From contig CAMWID010000005.1 of assembly GCA_947174235.1 (NCBI GenBank), positions 1 to 64,000 on the forward strand: a stretch of 64,000 nucleotides of DNA, in the 5' to 3' direction. The translations under genes were made by a program, and so were the position numbers. The stretch is from an uncultured Porphyromonadaceae bacterium. GTDB lineage: Bacteria > Bacteroidota > Bacteroidia > Bacteroidales > Muribaculaceae. Under the pieces are notes generated by a model that had not been told where the DNA came from, did not search any database, and saw only the letters and a program-made list of their open reading frames with translations. Position 1 is the stretch's first letter. Every line of letters starts with the position of its first letter. Shown here in pieces: positions 28,775 to 39,399 of this stretch.

Positions 28775-30049
28775 CTAATTCCTCAATTTTTCAAGGCGTT
28801 CCCACATTTTCGCTTCCTGCGGATTGTCACAAGGAGTCCAGAATCTTGTACCGGCGAGCTGATCCGGGAGATATTGTTGTTTTACATAATTCCCGGCGAA
28901 ATCGTGGGCATATTTGTATCCTTCATGGTAGCCAAGCTCTTTCATGAGTTTTGTAGGGGCGTTGCGGAGATGCAGGGGGACCGGAAGGTTGCCGGTTTTT
29001 TCAACCGCTTCCATTGCGGCGGCTATTGACATGTATGCCGAATTGCTCTTGGGAGAATTAGCGAGATATACAGTACATTCTGCAAGAATTATCCTTCCTT
29101 CCGGCCATCCTATCTTGTGCAATGCATCGAATGTCGCGTTTGCCAGAAGGAGCGCGTTGGGATTGGCAAGACCGATGTCTTCGGCTGCAAGGATTACGAG
29201 TCTCCTTGCTATGAATTCCGGGTCTTCACCTCCTGCGACCATTCTAGCGAGCCAATATATCGCCGCATCCGGATCGCTGCCGCGTACAGATTTAATGAAT
29301 GCGGAGATTATGTCATAATGCATCTCCCCGTTTCTGTCGTAAGCTGCCGGATTTTCCTGAAGACGTTCGGTGACTGTCTCGTCTGATATTATCACAGGCT
29401 CATTTTGTGGTGTGGATTGTTCAAGAAGATCCAGGATGTTGAGTAATTTTCTGGCATCACCTCCGGAGAATCGGAACAATAGATTCTTTTCTTTCACGAG
29501 AACCTCCCTTCCCCCGAGTATCGGATCTTTTTCCAAAGCCCGAGCCAAAAGGATGTCAAGGTCTTCGGAGTCAAGGGATTTTAGCGTGTATACCTGTGTG
29601 CGAGACAAGAGCGGTCGGATGACCTCAAATGACGGATTCTCTGTTGTGGCTCCTATCAGTGTGACAATTCCTTGTTCCACGGCTCCGAGAAGGGAATCCT
29701 GTTGGGATTTGCTGAAGCGGTGAATCTCGTCAATGAATAAAATAGGACGAGATTTTGTGAACATGCTTCTTGATTCGGATTTACAAAGTTCGATCACCTC
29801 CCGCACATCCTTTACTCCCGATGTCACTGCGCTCAACGTGAAAAACGGTGCATCCGTGGTTTTGGCAATAATCTTTGCGAGTGTTGTTTTTCCTACCCCG
29901 GGAGGTCCCCATAATATAAATGAGTTTATTCTTCCGGACGCAATCATTCTTCGGATGATTCCATTTTCTCCGACAAGATGTGCCTGCCCGATGTAATCAT
30001 CAAGAGAAGTGGGACGCAAACGTTCGGCTAATGGAATATTGTTATTCAT
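28775..30049 (-). CDS. rarA: Replication-associated recombination protein A (AAA+ ATPase)
   Basis: PLAERLRPTSLDDYIGQAHLVGENGIIRRMI, WGPPGVGKTTLAKIIA. MNNNIPLAERL start at 30049 overlaps the upstream stop by 8 nt. Confidence 0.95.
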   Translation of the reverse strand: MNNNIPLAERLRPTSLDDYIGQAHLVGENGIIRRMIASGRINSFILWGPPGVGKTTLAKIIAKTTDAPFFTLSAVTSGVKDVREVIELCKSESRSMFTKSRPILFIDEIHRFSKSQQDSLLGAVEQGIVTLIGATTENPSFEVIRPLLSRTQVYTLKSLDSEDLDILLARALEKDPILGGREVLVKEKNLLFRFSGGDARKLLNILDLLEQSTPQNEPVIISDETVTERLQENPAAYDRNGEMHYDIISAFIKSVRGSDPDAAIYWLARMVAGGEDPEFIARRLVILAAEDIGLANPNALLLANATFDALHKIGWPEGRIILAECTVYLANSPKSNSAYMSIAAAMEAVEKTGNLPVPLHLRNAPTKLMKELGYHEGYKYAHDFAGNYVKQQYLPDQLAGTRFWTPCDNPQEAKMWERLEKLRN

Positions 30050-30701
30050 GTCGTTCAGCTGCGGTTTGAACAAGGACGTTAGGGTCAAGCTCTTCAAGAG
30101 AATCAACTACTAAGTCGGAATATGGGGCGATGATTTCTTTCCCAAGAGTGCCCGCCACACCTATGACAAATGCACCGGCGTTATGCCCCGCCTTTACGCC
30201 TTGAAGAGAGTCTTCGAACACGATGCAATTCCGGATATCTCTGCCGATCTTCTCTGCGCCGAGCAGATAGCCTTCCGGATCCGGTTTTGATTTTGAAATA
30301 AGGTCAGCGGTCACGATAAAGTCGAAAAGTCCTCTGAGCTCAGGAATTTCTTCATCGAGGTGAGACATCTTATCGTTGTTGCTGCTGGTCACCAGTACGA
30401 TTGGTTGTCCGAGTTCTTTCAATGTTTTAAGAAGCTTTTCAGCTCCCGGAAGATATTCATATTTCATTCTCGCTTCCAGTTCATACAGCCTTTTCACAAC
30501 ATTTCGCTGTATCTCCGGATCAGGATAATGATCTGCGAGTATTTTGTCAAGAGTGCATCCCTTGATCACTTTTTCAAGAGAGTGGGTGCCGGACGGATAC
30601 TCACTGTTTACTTGTGCCCAAATTTTAGAATATTCTGTTTCGCTGTCGATCAGAACACCGTCAAGATCAAATAAAAAACCGGACTTATTGTAAAGTGTCA
30701 T
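30042..30701 (-). CDS. HAD family hydrolase (beta-phosphoglucomutase-like)
   Basis: FLFDLDGVLIDSETEY, SKPDPEGYLLGAEKIG, VFEDSLQGVKAGHNAGAFVIGV. MTLYNKSG start preferred. Confidence 0.85.
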   Translation of the reverse strand: MTLYNKSGFLFDLDGVLIDSETEYSKIWAQVNSEYPSGTHSLEKVIKGCTLDKILADHYPDPEIQRNVVKRLYELEARMKYEYLPGAEKLLKTLKELGQPIVLVTSSNNDKMSHLDEEIPELRGLFDFIVTADLISKSKPDPEGYLLGAEKIGRDIRNCIVFEDSLQGVKAGHNAGAFVIGVAGTLGKEIIAPYSDLVVDSLEELDPNVLVQTAAERHE

Positions 30702-30794
30702 AACTGAAATGTCTTGATTTGATAAATTCTGATACAAAAATACGAAAAAATCGGCAGATATGAGTTATATTTGCAATTTGAAAAAGTAAAAAAA

Positions 30795-32363
30795 ATGATA
30801 GAAGACGTTTCACTAAGAGTATCTCCCAAGATAGCATCCACGCCGACATTGCTCAAGCGCGAGGCGGCTGCACGAGTTGGCTTGAATGAAAGGGAAATCA
30901 ACGACATGAGGATAGTGCGGCGTTCAATTGACGCGCGTCAGCGTAATGTGGCGGTGAATGTCGTGGCGAGAGTTGCGTCTGGAGATGATCTGACCATCAC
31001 GTCAAAATATAAACCTATGGAGTTCCTGCATGTGCCTGACGAGGCACCTTGCATAGTGATTGTAGGTGCGGGTCCTGCGGGTCTTTTCGCGGCATTGAAA
31101 GCTATAGAACTCGGCATCAGGCCAGTCGTGTTGGAACGTGGCAGTGACGTGGATACAAGAAGGGTAGAGCTTGCCCGGATAAGCAAGGAAGGGAAAGTGG
31201 ATCCTGATTCAAATTATTGTTTTGGCGAAGGTGGCGCCGGCGCGTATAGTGACGGAAAACTGTTTACCCGGAGTAAAAAAAGAGGAAATGTCGATCAAAT
31301 ATTGCATCTTCTTCATCAGCACGGAGCCTCATCGGATATATTGATAGACGCGCATCCACATATAGGCAGTGACAAGCTTCCCGATGTTATAAAAAATATC
31401 CGGGAAACTATAATTAAATGTGGGGGAGAGATCCGATTTCATGAAAAGGTGGTTGACATTATATTGGAAAACGGCAGGGCTACAGGCGTCAGAACATTAT
31501 CGGGAGAGTGTGTGATGGGAGCGGTCATCCTCGCGACAGGACATTCCGCGAGAGATGTATACCGTTTTCTAAATAATAACAATGTGGAGATGGAAGCAAA
31601 AGGTCTTGCCATAGGTGTGAGGCTTGAACATCCCCAGAGACTCATAGACGAGCTGCAGTATCATTCAAAAGATGGAAGGGGAGAATATCTACCTCCGGCG
31701 GAATACAGTTATGTAACTCAAGTTGACGGCAGAGGGGTATATTCCTTCTGTATGTGTCCGGGAGGTGTGATAGTACCAGCGATGTCAGCTCCGGGACAAT
31801 CTGTAGTCAACGGCATGTCGGCTTCCGCACGTGGAAGCCGATGGGCAAACTCAGGGATGGTCGTTGAATTGCATCCCGGAGATATTCCCGGATTTGAAAA
31901 AGAGGGCGTTCTGGAAATGCTTGCTTTGCAGGAATCATTGGAGAAGCGTTTTTTTGAAGAATCAGGCGGTACTTTGAATGCCCCGGCGCAGCGCATGACG
32001 GATTTTGTGAATGGCAGGTATTCAAAAGATTTGCCAAAGTCTTCTTATCCGGCAGGCATCCATTCATCAAGATTAGATCACCTCTTGCCCGAAGAGATAG
32101 CGCGAAGACTGAAATTGGGATTCATGGCGTTCGACAGAAAATGTCATGGATTTCTATCGCATGACGCGGTTATGGTGGGATTGGAATCAAGGACATCGAG
32201 TCCGGTTCGTATTCCGAGAGATAAAGATACTTTGTGTCATGTTGTCATAGAAGACCTGTATCCTGCCGGAGAGGGTGCGGGATATGCGGGTGGCATAGTT
32301 TCTGCCGCTATCGACGGTCAACGTTGTGTGGAGGCTTATCATTCAAAAATTAAAGGAAATTAA
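30795..32363 (+). CDS. FAD-dependent dehydrogenase (COG2509-like)
   Basis: IVIVGAGPAGLFAALKAIELGIRPVVLERG, FGEGGAGAYSDGKLFTR. ATG 30795 follows the -7 box TATATTTG 30766-30773. Confidence 0.9.
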   Translation: MIEDVSLRVSPKIASTPTLLKREAAARVGLNEREINDMRIVRRSIDARQRNVAVNVVARVASGDDLTITSKYKPMEFLHVPDEAPCIVIVGAGPAGLFAALKAIELGIRPVVLERGSDVDTRRVELARISKEGKVDPDSNYCFGEGGAGAYSDGKLFTRSKKRGNVDQILHLLHQHGASSDILIDAHPHIGSDKLPDVIKNIRETIIKCGGEIRFHEKVVDIILENGRATGVRTLSGECVMGAVILATGHSARDVYRFLNNNNVEMEAKGLAIGVRLEHPQRLIDELQYHSKDGRGEYLPPAEYSYVTQVDGRGVYSFCMCPGGVIVPAMSAPGQSVVNGMSASARGSRWANSGMVVELHPGDIPGFEKEGVLEMLALQESLEKRFFEESGGTLNAPAQRMTDFVNGRYSKDLPKSSYPAGIHSSRLDHLLPEEIARRLKLGFMAFDRKCHGFLSHDAVMVGLESRTSSPVRIPRDKDTLCHVVIEDLYPAGEGAGYAGGIVSAAIDGQRCVEAYHSKIKGN

Positions 32364-32365
32364 TA

Positions 32366-33097
32366 ATGGCTATAATATTAAATATCGAAACATCTTCAAA
32401 GACTTGTAGCGTCGCCTTGACAAAAGACGGGGCGGTGGAATTTCAGCTTGAAGATACGGAAGGAATGAACCATGCGGTTAAACTTGCACCCTTTGTTGAG
32501 CGTTGTATGGAAGAGGTTCAAAGAAAGGAATATGTCCTTGATGCCGTTGCCGTAAGTCTTGGTCCGGGTTCATATACAGGGTTGAGAATCGGATTGTCTC
32601 TGGCAAAAGGACTGTCTTTCAGCCTTGATGTGCCATTGATAGGGATCTCGACATTGCAAATATTGGCTGTGAAGGCAATGTTTAGAAGCCTTGAATGGCA
32701 AGGAGACGAGATTCTTGTGCCTATGGTAGACGCAAGAAGAATGGAAGTTTTTTCCGGTGCCTTTGATTTTTGTTTGAATGAAGTTGTAAGTGAAGGTCCT
32801 GTTGTTCTTGATGCGAACTCTTTCTCTGATCTTCATGACAGGCGAAAGGTGGTATTCTTTGGAGACGGGGCGGCGAAATTTAAAGAAGTATATTCAGGTG
32901 TTAATGGAGAATGGCTTGAAAATCTAAATCCCCACGCCAAAGATATGACGGCATTGTCGGAGAAATATTTCAGGGAGGGGAGATTCATTGATATTGCGTA
33001 CTCTACACCGAACTATCTGAAAGAATATCAGACCACAGTTCCAAAAAATAAATTAATTCCGGTTGGTGCCGGAATAAACAGAATAAAAGAAGATTAA
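32366..33097 (+). CDS. tsaB: tRNA t6A biosynthesis protein TsaB
   Basis: ILNIETSSKTCSVALTKDG, VSLGPGSYTGLRIGLSLAKGLSF. Confidence 0.95.
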   Translation: MAIILNIETSSKTCSVALTKDGAVEFQLEDTEGMNHAVKLAPFVERCMEEVQRKEYVLDAVAVSLGPGSYTGLRIGLSLAKGLSFSLDVPLIGISTLQILAVKAMFRSLEWQGDEILVPMVDARRMEVFSGAFDFCLNEVVSEGPVVLDANSFSDLHDRRKVVFFGDGAAKFKEVYSGVNGEWLENLNPHAKDMTALSEKYFREGRFIDIAYSTPNYLKEYQTTVPKNKLIPVGAGINRIKED

Positions 33098-33112
33098 TAC
33101 ATAAAGACAAAT

Positions 33113-33706
33113 ATGATTCCATATAATACCGGAGAGTCCAAACTTTTGATGCCGGAATACGGCAGAAATATCCAGCGTATGATTGATCATTGCATGACAA
33201 TCGAAGACCGTGACGCACGCACGCGATGCGCATATGCCATTGCAGATGTGATGGCGATTCTTTTCCCCTCTATAGTAGGAGAGAAGGGAGACCGCCAGAA
33301 GATCTGGGATCACATAAATGTTATGTCAAGATTTGAACTTGATATAGATTTCCCGTGTGAGGTTATCAGCCGAGATCAGCTTGCCCCGGGGCATGCCAAG
33401 ATACCTTATACAGGCACATTTACCAGATATCGTCATTATGGAAGGAATATCCAGTCAATGATCCGGAAAGTTGCTGATATGGAGAACTGCGTTGAGAAGG
33501 ATCAACAGATTTTTCTCCTTGCCAACCAGATGAAGAAACTTCTTGTAATGCAGAATCCGGAGACCGCAAGTGATGCAAAAGTATTTGTGGATATCGCAGA
33601 TATATCTGAAGGAAAAATCCAGATAAATCCTGATAATTATCGTCTGAATGAATATATAGATACTGCGAATGCTTCTGCCGGTAAGACTAAAAAAAGAAAG
33701 AAATAA
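33113..33706 (+). CDS. DUF4290 domain-containing protein
   Basis: LLMPEYGRNIQRMIDHCMTIEDRDARTRCAYAIADVM. Confidence 0.85.
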   Translation: MIPYNTGESKLLMPEYGRNIQRMIDHCMTIEDRDARTRCAYAIADVMAILFPSIVGEKGDRQKIWDHINVMSRFELDIDFPCEVISRDQLAPGHAKIPYTGTFTRYRHYGRNIQSMIRKVADMENCVEKDQQIFLLANQMKKLLVMQNPETASDAKVFVDIADISEGKIQINPDNYRLNEYIDTANASAGKTKKRKK

Positions 33707-33725
33707 TACCTTATAATTTTTATCC

Positions 33726-35042
33726 ATGAGTTCTTTAATTGTTGAAGGTGGTCACAGGTTGCATGGGTCAATCACTCCGCAAGGGGCTAAAAATGAAGCT
33801 CTTCAAATAATTTGTGCAACTTTATTGACCCCGGAGAAGGTAACTGTCAGCAATATCCCGGACATTGCTGATATCAGGAATCTGATCTCACTTATTGAAG
33901 AAATGGGCGTAAAGACAGAACGTCTTGATTCCCATACGGTGAGTTTCGAGGCGAGAAGCATTGACAAGGAATACCTGTTTTCAGAAAAATTCCGTAAAAA
34001 GGCACAATCCCTGAGGGGATCTGTAATGATAGTCGGTCCGTTGCTTGCAAGATTCGGATATGCCACATTGCCCAAGCCGGGTGGAGACAAGATAGGCAGG
34101 CGCCGTCTTGACACTCATTTCCTCGGGTGGCAGAAGCTTGGTGCCAAGTTTGATTATGATGAGGAAAACAAATATTTTCATATCACGGCTTCCAAGGGTT
34201 TGAAGGGATGTTATATGCTCCTTGACGAGGCGTCAGTCACCGGGACCGCCAATATTATAATGGCGGCAGTAATGGCAAAAGGCACCACAGTTATATATAA
34301 CGCGGCGTGTGAACCATATATACAACAGCTTTGCAAGATGCTTGTAAGGATGGGTGCCAAGATCGGCGGGATAGGATCAAACCTACTTACAATCACCGGC
34401 GTTGAATATCTGAATGGCACAGACCACAGAATGCTTCCTGATATGATAGAGGTAGGTAGTTTTGTGGGGGTTGCCGCGATGACCGGTTCTGATATCCTTT
34501 TAAAAGATGTAGGGGTAAAAGATCTCGGGATAATGCCAGACTGTTTCAAACGACTTGGAGTCAATATGAAAGTTGAAGGTGATGACATTCGTGTAAAACA
34601 AGACAAGATCTATGCCATAGACTCTTTTATGGATGGATCTATCATGACGTTTGCCGATGCCCCGTGGCCGGGACTTTCTCCTGATTTGTTGAGCATATTT
34701 CTCGTTGTGGCGACCCAGGCGAAAGGAAGTGTCCTCATTCATCAGAAGATGTTTGAAAGCAGATTGTTTTTTGTGGACAAGCTTATAGACATGGGCGCGA
34801 AGATAATATTGTGTGATCCACACCGTGCGGCGGTAATAGGTGCGGGCAAGTTTCACTGCCTGCATTCCACCAATATGGTGTCGCCGGATATAAGGGCAGG
34901 TATCGCCATGCTCATAGCCGCGCTCGGTGCCAAAGGCACGAGTCGTATTCAAAATATTAACCAGATCGACCGGGGATATGAAAAGATCGATGAGCGTCTT
35001 AACAGACTCGGTGCGCACATCTTCAGAAGTGACAATGATTGA
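33726..35042 (+). CDS. murA: UDP-N-acetylglucosamine 1-carboxyvinyltransferase
   Basis: LHGSITPQGAKNEALQIICATLLT, RGSVMIVGPLLARFGYATLPKPGGDKIGRRRLDTH. Confidence 0.95.
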   Translation: MSSLIVEGGHRLHGSITPQGAKNEALQIICATLLTPEKVTVSNIPDIADIRNLISLIEEMGVKTERLDSHTVSFEARSIDKEYLFSEKFRKKAQSLRGSVMIVGPLLARFGYATLPKPGGDKIGRRRLDTHFLGWQKLGAKFDYDEENKYFHITASKGLKGCYMLLDEASVTGTANIIMAAVMAKGTTVIYNAACEPYIQQLCKMLVRMGAKIGGIGSNLLTITGVEYLNGTDHRMLPDMIEVGSFVGVAAMTGSDILLKDVGVKDLGIMPDCFKRLGVNMKVEGDDIRVKQDKIYAIDSFMDGSIMTFADAPWPGLSPDLLSIFLVVATQAKGSVLIHQKMFESRLFFVDKLIDMGAKIILCDPHRAAVIGAGKFHCLHSTNMVSPDIRAGIAMLIAALGAKGTSRIQNINQIDRGYEKIDERLNRLGAHIFRSDND

Positions 35043-35583
35043 TGAGAAAGATATAAAATCTGTTGGCAAGTTTCAGAAAACACATGCATTGAAAGGAGAG
35101 CTTAATGCCATACTTGATATAGATCCTCAATATGTTGAGGAAGGCAATGCTATAATTCTGGATGTGGATGGGATTTTTGTGCCTTTTTTTGCATCATCTG
35201 TAAGACCAAAGGGATCCACTTCTTATCTGATAAAGCTTGACGGGATTGATTCTGAGGAGGAGGCAAAGCCTTTTGTCAACAAAATCATATATGGTATCAA
35301 ATCAGAACTTGCTGCCTTCCTTGATCTTGAAGAAGATGATATTCTTGAGGATGATGACATGGTAGGGTATCGTATAATTGACGAGGCAAATGGAAGTGAG
35401 ATAGGTAAGGTGGAGTCGTTGGATTCATCTACAGATAACCTATTGTTTGTAGTTATTACAGGAGATGGGGAGGAGATCTTTATTCCAGCTGCTGAGGAAT
35501 TTGTTGATGAGATCAATGATGATGAGAAAATTATCAAAATGAGACTGCCTGACGGTCTGCTTGATTTAAATAAAAAGGGATAA
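35035..35583 (+). CDS. rimM: 16S rRNA processing protein RimM
   Basis: VGKFQKTHALKGELNAIL...IFIPAAEEFVDEINDDEKIIKMRLPDGLLDL. MIDEKD start at 35035 overlaps the end of murA. Confidence 0.92.
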   Translation: MIDEKDIKSVGKFQKTHALKGELNAILDIDPQYVEEGNAIILDVDGIFVPFFASSVRPKGSTSYLIKLDGIDSEEEAKPFVNKIIYGIKSELAAFLDLEEDDILEDDDMVGYRIIDEANGSEIGKVESLDSSTDNLLFVVITGDGEEIFIPAAEEFVDEINDDEKIIKMRLPDGLLDLNKKG

Positions 35584-35585
35584 TT

Positions 35586-35909
35586 ATGGACACTAATCAA
35601 TATTCATTTGATGAGGATAATGCAGTAAGATTCATAAGGGCTGAATTGCCTCCTGCGGTCAGCGACAAGTATGATGACGATGATATTCTCTGTGTAGTCG
35701 ACGTGATATGGGACTACTATGAGAAGAAAGGTTTTCTGTCTCTCAATGACATGGAGACGGAAGAAGAGCAACTTGATGTGGATGATCTGACAAAATATGT
35801 GAAGAAGGAGATCAAAAACGACGAAGAGTTGATAATGGATCCAAAGGATATTGAACTTGTGGTAAAAGCGGAATTGGACTATGAGGAATCATTGGAAAAT
35901 TTTATTTAA
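35586..35909 (+). CDS. Acidic hypothetical protein
   Basis: 107 aa, Asp/Glu rich, in operon with rimM. Confidence 0.75.
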   Translation: MDTNQYSFDEDNAVRFIRAELPPAVSDKYDDDDILCVVDVIWDYYEKKGFLSLNDMETEEEQLDVDDLTKYVKKEIKNDEELIMDPKDIELVVKAELDYEESLENFI

Positions 35910-36561
35910 CGGATTCGCTGCATTTGCGTTATTGGCTATTTCAACCATTCCTTGTGCAAGTGCCGCTCCCAAAAAGACCGAGGATTCAGACGTTGGTAGA
36001 ATAGAAGAACTCGATAAAATGGATTTTATAGAGATGTTGAATTCTGTTGACGTTAAAAATGCATCTGAATTGATTCAAAAGTTTCAGACCAAGGAGGGGA
36101 AAACCCGGTTGTTGAACGGGAAATATAACCCTAAAGGAGAATGTACGGTGGAGGCTTACAGAAATAAAGAGGTGCTTCTTGTGACAATCCCGGCGCATCT
36201 GTTGTTTGCTCCCAATATGACAGAACTGCGTAAAGAGGCTGCCGATTATCTTGCTCCAATCAGGCGATATCTCAAAGATCCTGACATGTATCGGGTAATG
36301 CTGGTAATGCATACAGATAATACAGGTTCTGAAGCGTATCGGGAGCAGCTTACAACAGACAGGGTGAACGCGGTTTTTGATTGGTTTGAGGGATCAGGGG
36401 CAGACACGCGCTATCTTTTTTCTTATTCATTGGCTGATGATATGCCGTTAAGACAGAATGATTCTATGGATAATCGGGATAAGAACCGTCGTCTTGAAAT
36501 TTATCTTCTGCCTGGAAAAAAAATGGTGGAGCAAGCCCAGAAGGGTAGGATTGCATTTTAA
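35881..36561 (+). CDS. OmpA-like C-terminal domain protein with signal peptide
   Basis: LVMHTDNTGSEAYREQLTTDRVNAVFDWF...DKNRRLEIYLLP. Confidence 0.82.
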   Translation: MRNHWKILFNGFAAFALLAISTIPCASAAPKKTEDSDVGRIEELDKMDFIEMLNSVDVKNASELIQKFQTKEGKTRLLNGKYNPKGECTVEAYRNKEVLLVTIPAHLLFAPNMTELRKEAADYLAPIRRYLKDPDMYRVMLVMHTDNTGSEAYREQLTTDRVNAVFDWFEGSGADTRYLFSYSLADDMPLRQNDSMDNRDKNRRLEIYLLPGKKMVEQAQKGRIAF

Positions 36562-36564
36562 GTC

Positions 36565-36619
36565 TTATAAAAATACAAGGGAATTGATCAATAAATTCGA
36601 TTCCCTTGTATTTTTATAA
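36565..36619. terminator. Convergent terminator hairpin
   Basis: ttataaaaatacaagggaat...attcccttgtatttttataa. Confidence 0.8.
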
Positions 36620-38632
36620 CTCTACTTCGAGGGGTCCGTCGATGCGTAATGAATGCATATTGGAAAGTCCCAGTTTCTTTGCTTCGTCAAGAAGCGCTTT
36701 TTCTCTTTTTTTTCTTATTGACGAATGGAGTATGATCCTGTCAAACTTTTCAAGACCGGGAATGTCCTTTAAAGAGACATCTCCCAATCCGGAACTTAGT
36801 AAAAGGTATTTTTTCCTTTTTTGGGATTTGTATGATTTATTTAGTGTTGTGTATAGCTCTTCTCCGGATCTAATCCAGTTCGGGAGACTGTCTGCAAAAC
36901 CTTTGCAGTCTACAGAAATAATGTCGGAATGTTTTCGGGAGATTCGGCTGACCACATTTCGAGGAAAGGTGGTTTTATCCTGATTGTTGTTTTCATAAAA
37001 CACCATGGATATTTCGTCGTATTTTTTCTGAAAGATCATGCTGTCGGCTGGAGATGATGAAAGAATCGGGGCGGTGATCACCGATCCAATTAGAAATAGG
37101 GATGCGGTTACTGTCACAGCTATTTTTTTTCGTTTGTTTATGGCGTAGCCCAATATTAGAATCCCGATTATCCATAAGATAATAACAGGCAATGTTGTTT
37201 GAAACTCAAGTGTGTAATTCCCGAAAGAGATAATTTTATCTATGACAGAAATGAATATTTCGTATCCTTTGTCAAGGATGTAAGAAAGGAGTCTGATATC
37301 GGTACCGAACATCAAGAATCCTGTGTAGAGAATAGATACCGACATATATAATGGAAGCAAAGGCAACAGAATAAGATTTGCAGGCAGGAAAAGAAGTGGA
37401 ATCCTTTTAAAATAGAAAGAAACAAGCACCCATGTTCCCATAGTGGCAACAAGGGATACGAGTATTGCCGACACTATGGCATGCATTTTGGGATGGGAAT
37501 GGCGATTGACCGGATTAAGTTGACTTGCAAACAATAAAATACATGCCACGCTCAGGAAACTCAATTGTAATCCGACGTCGTATATTGCTGACGGATCAAG
37601 AAGAATTATGATAAATGAAGATGCCAGTAATGCGTTTCCTGCATTGCGTCGTCGCTGGAATGTGATGGAAATGACAACGAATGTGGCCATGACACATGCA
37701 CGGAATGTGGAGGGAGACAGCCCTGTCAAAAATGCGAATCCCCAGATACCTGCCACTGAAATCCAATAACGTGGGATATTCCATCCCGCCATGGCAAGAG
37801 GGAAAAAAATTCCCATTATTATTCCCATTATGATGGCGACATGCATCCCGCTTAGAGCCAACATATGTGCGACTCCTGCATTGCTGAACGAATCTTTCAC
37901 ATCTTGTCTGAGTGAAGATCTGTCTGCTAAAAGGAGTGCCGCGATAAAGTCTGAAGTCTGCCTTGCGAGAGATGATTTTTCCAGCGCGATCCCTATCTTG
38001 TCTCTCCATGACTCGGAACGGGCGTATATCGAATTGTTATATCCTTTGAGACTTATATCGTCGGATGCCGCTTTCGCACGATAAATATAACCTTTTCTGT
38101 TCATCCTGTCGGCATATCCGTCGGAATGATAGTTGGGATCATCGGAGATGGGGGAAAGTATTCCTTTGAAAATAATTATATCACCGCGTTTTGTTGAAAA
38201 TCCGTCGGTTGACAGGAGAATTTTCAGGTTTTTGCATTCTCTTGTTTCTCCGGATTTAAAGATAAGGTTATATAATTGAACCTTAAGAACGTCACCCCGG
38301 GCATATGCTTTTGATTCGATTACTTCTCCTTCAGCGCCGACGACAGAGTTCAGTTCAGTCTGATCAAGCACGTCGGGTTTATGATAGAATGCCGCGAAAT
38401 ATCCTATGCCTGAAAAAAGGAGGAATACCCATATTTTATGGAAAGGGTTGAGCTTAAAAGCGTTTAATGGAGTTTTACTTCTTAAGAGTATAAATAAGTA
38501 AAGTCCGAGTGCGAATGCAACCGGAATAAAGCCCCAGACAGGGCCTTCAAGATAATCTTCAAGCAATATGCCTGCGATAAGAGCTGAAAGAGGAATAAGA
38601 AAAGGCATGATCAGGATTGCCAGATTTCCCAT
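36614..38632 (-). CDS. ComEC/Rec2 family competence protein
   Basis: ALSGMHVAIIMGI, GLSPSTFRACVMATFVVI, N-terminal DUF4131-like region. Confidence 0.9.
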   Translation of the reverse strand: MGNLAILIMPFLIPLSALIAGILLEDYLEGPVWGFIPVAFALGLYLFILLRSKTPLNAFKLNPFHKIWVFLLFSGIGYFAAFYHKPDVLDQTELNSVVGAEGEVIESKAYARGDVLKVQLYNLIFKSGETRECKNLKILLSTDGFSTKRGDIIIFKGILSPISDDPNYHSDGYADRMNRKGYIYRAKAASDDISLKGYNNSIYARSESWRDKIGIALEKSSLARQTSDFIAALLLADRSSLRQDVKDSFSNAGVAHMLALSGMHVAIIMGIIMGIFFPLAMAGWNIPRYWISVAGIWGFAFLTGLSPSTFRACVMATFVVISITFQRRRNAGNALLASSFIIILLDPSAIYDVGLQLSFLSVACILLFASQLNPVNRHSHPKMHAIVSAILVSLVATMGTWVLVSFYFKRIPLLFLPANLILLPLLPLYMSVSILYTGFLMFGTDIRLLSYILDKGYEIFISVIDKIISFGNYTLEFQTTLPVIILWIIGILILGYAINKRKKIAVTVTASLFLIGSVITAPILSSSPADSMIFQKKYDEISMVFYENNNQDKTTFPRNVVSRISRKHSDIISVDCKGFADSLPNWIRSGEELYTTLNKSYKSQKRKKYLLLSSGLGDVSLKDIPGLEKFDRIILHSSIRKKREKALLDEAKKLGLSNMHSLRIDGPLEVEL

Positions 38633-39345
38633 GCGGCTACAGCTTGTTCATGAAGCATGTCAAGACCGTTTTTGACTGTCGCGCCATATTGTCTGGATTT
38701 TCTCATGAACGCTGTAATTTCCGGATTATATACCACATCATAACATAAATGTGCGGATGTCAGAAACTCATATGGAATGTCAGGGGCGTTCTCTATATCA
38801 GGCCACATTCCGAGAGGCGTGGTGTTGACTATAATAAGGTTGTCCCTTATAATCTCCGGGGTGATGTCTCTATATGATATTGAATTTGCCGAACGTGTCC
38901 TGGAAACGGTTGTCACCTTTATACCAAGTGATTGCAATACGTATATTACTGCTTTCGATGCACCTCCCGTGCCGAGTACGAGCGCGCGTTTCATATCAGG
39001 AGACAGAAAGGGGAGGAGCGTATTCCTGAATCCTATAGCATCGGAATTGTGCCCTGAGAGTGTAATTACATCATTGGTTCTGTCAATTTTGACAACATTT
39101 ACAGCGCCTATCTCTTTTGCTTCATCCGAGAGGATGGAAAGATAGGGGATTATCTGCTGTTTATACGGTATAGTTACATTAAATCCCTTGAGATCAGGAT
39201 TGTCGTTTATCAGGTTTACGACATCTGAAATATCAGGGATAGGAAACAGTTGATAAGTTTCATCGATGCACTCATCCTTAAATTTCTTATTGAAAAAGAG
39301 TGCAGAAAAGGAGTGTCCGAGAGGATTTCCAATTAATCCGTACAT
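38611..39345 (-). CDS. aroE: Shikimate dehydrogenase
   Basis: GLIGNPLGHSFSALFFNKKF, GFNVTIPYKQ, VLGTGGASKAVIYVL, NTTPLGM. Confidence 0.95.
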   Translation of the reverse strand: MYGLIGNPLGHSFSALFFNKKFKDECIDETYQLFPIPDISDVVNLINDNPDLKGFNVTIPYKQQIIPYLSILSDEAKEIGAVNVVKIDRTNDVITLSGHNSDAIGFRNTLLPFLSPDMKRALVLGTGGASKAVIYVLQSLGIKVTTVSRTRSANSISYRDITPEIIRDNLIIVNTTPLGMWPDIENAPDIPYEFLTSAHLCYDVVYNPEITAFMRKSRQYGATVKNGLDMLHEQAVAAWEIWQS

Positions 39346-39360
39346 AATATTTTATAATTT

Positions 39361-39391
39361 TTCCGGATTATGCCACAAGCATAATCCGGAA
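39361..39391 (-). terminator. Terminator hairpin
   Basis: ttccggattatg-ccacaag-cataatccggaa. Confidence 0.65.
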
Positions 39392-39399
39392 TTTATTTT

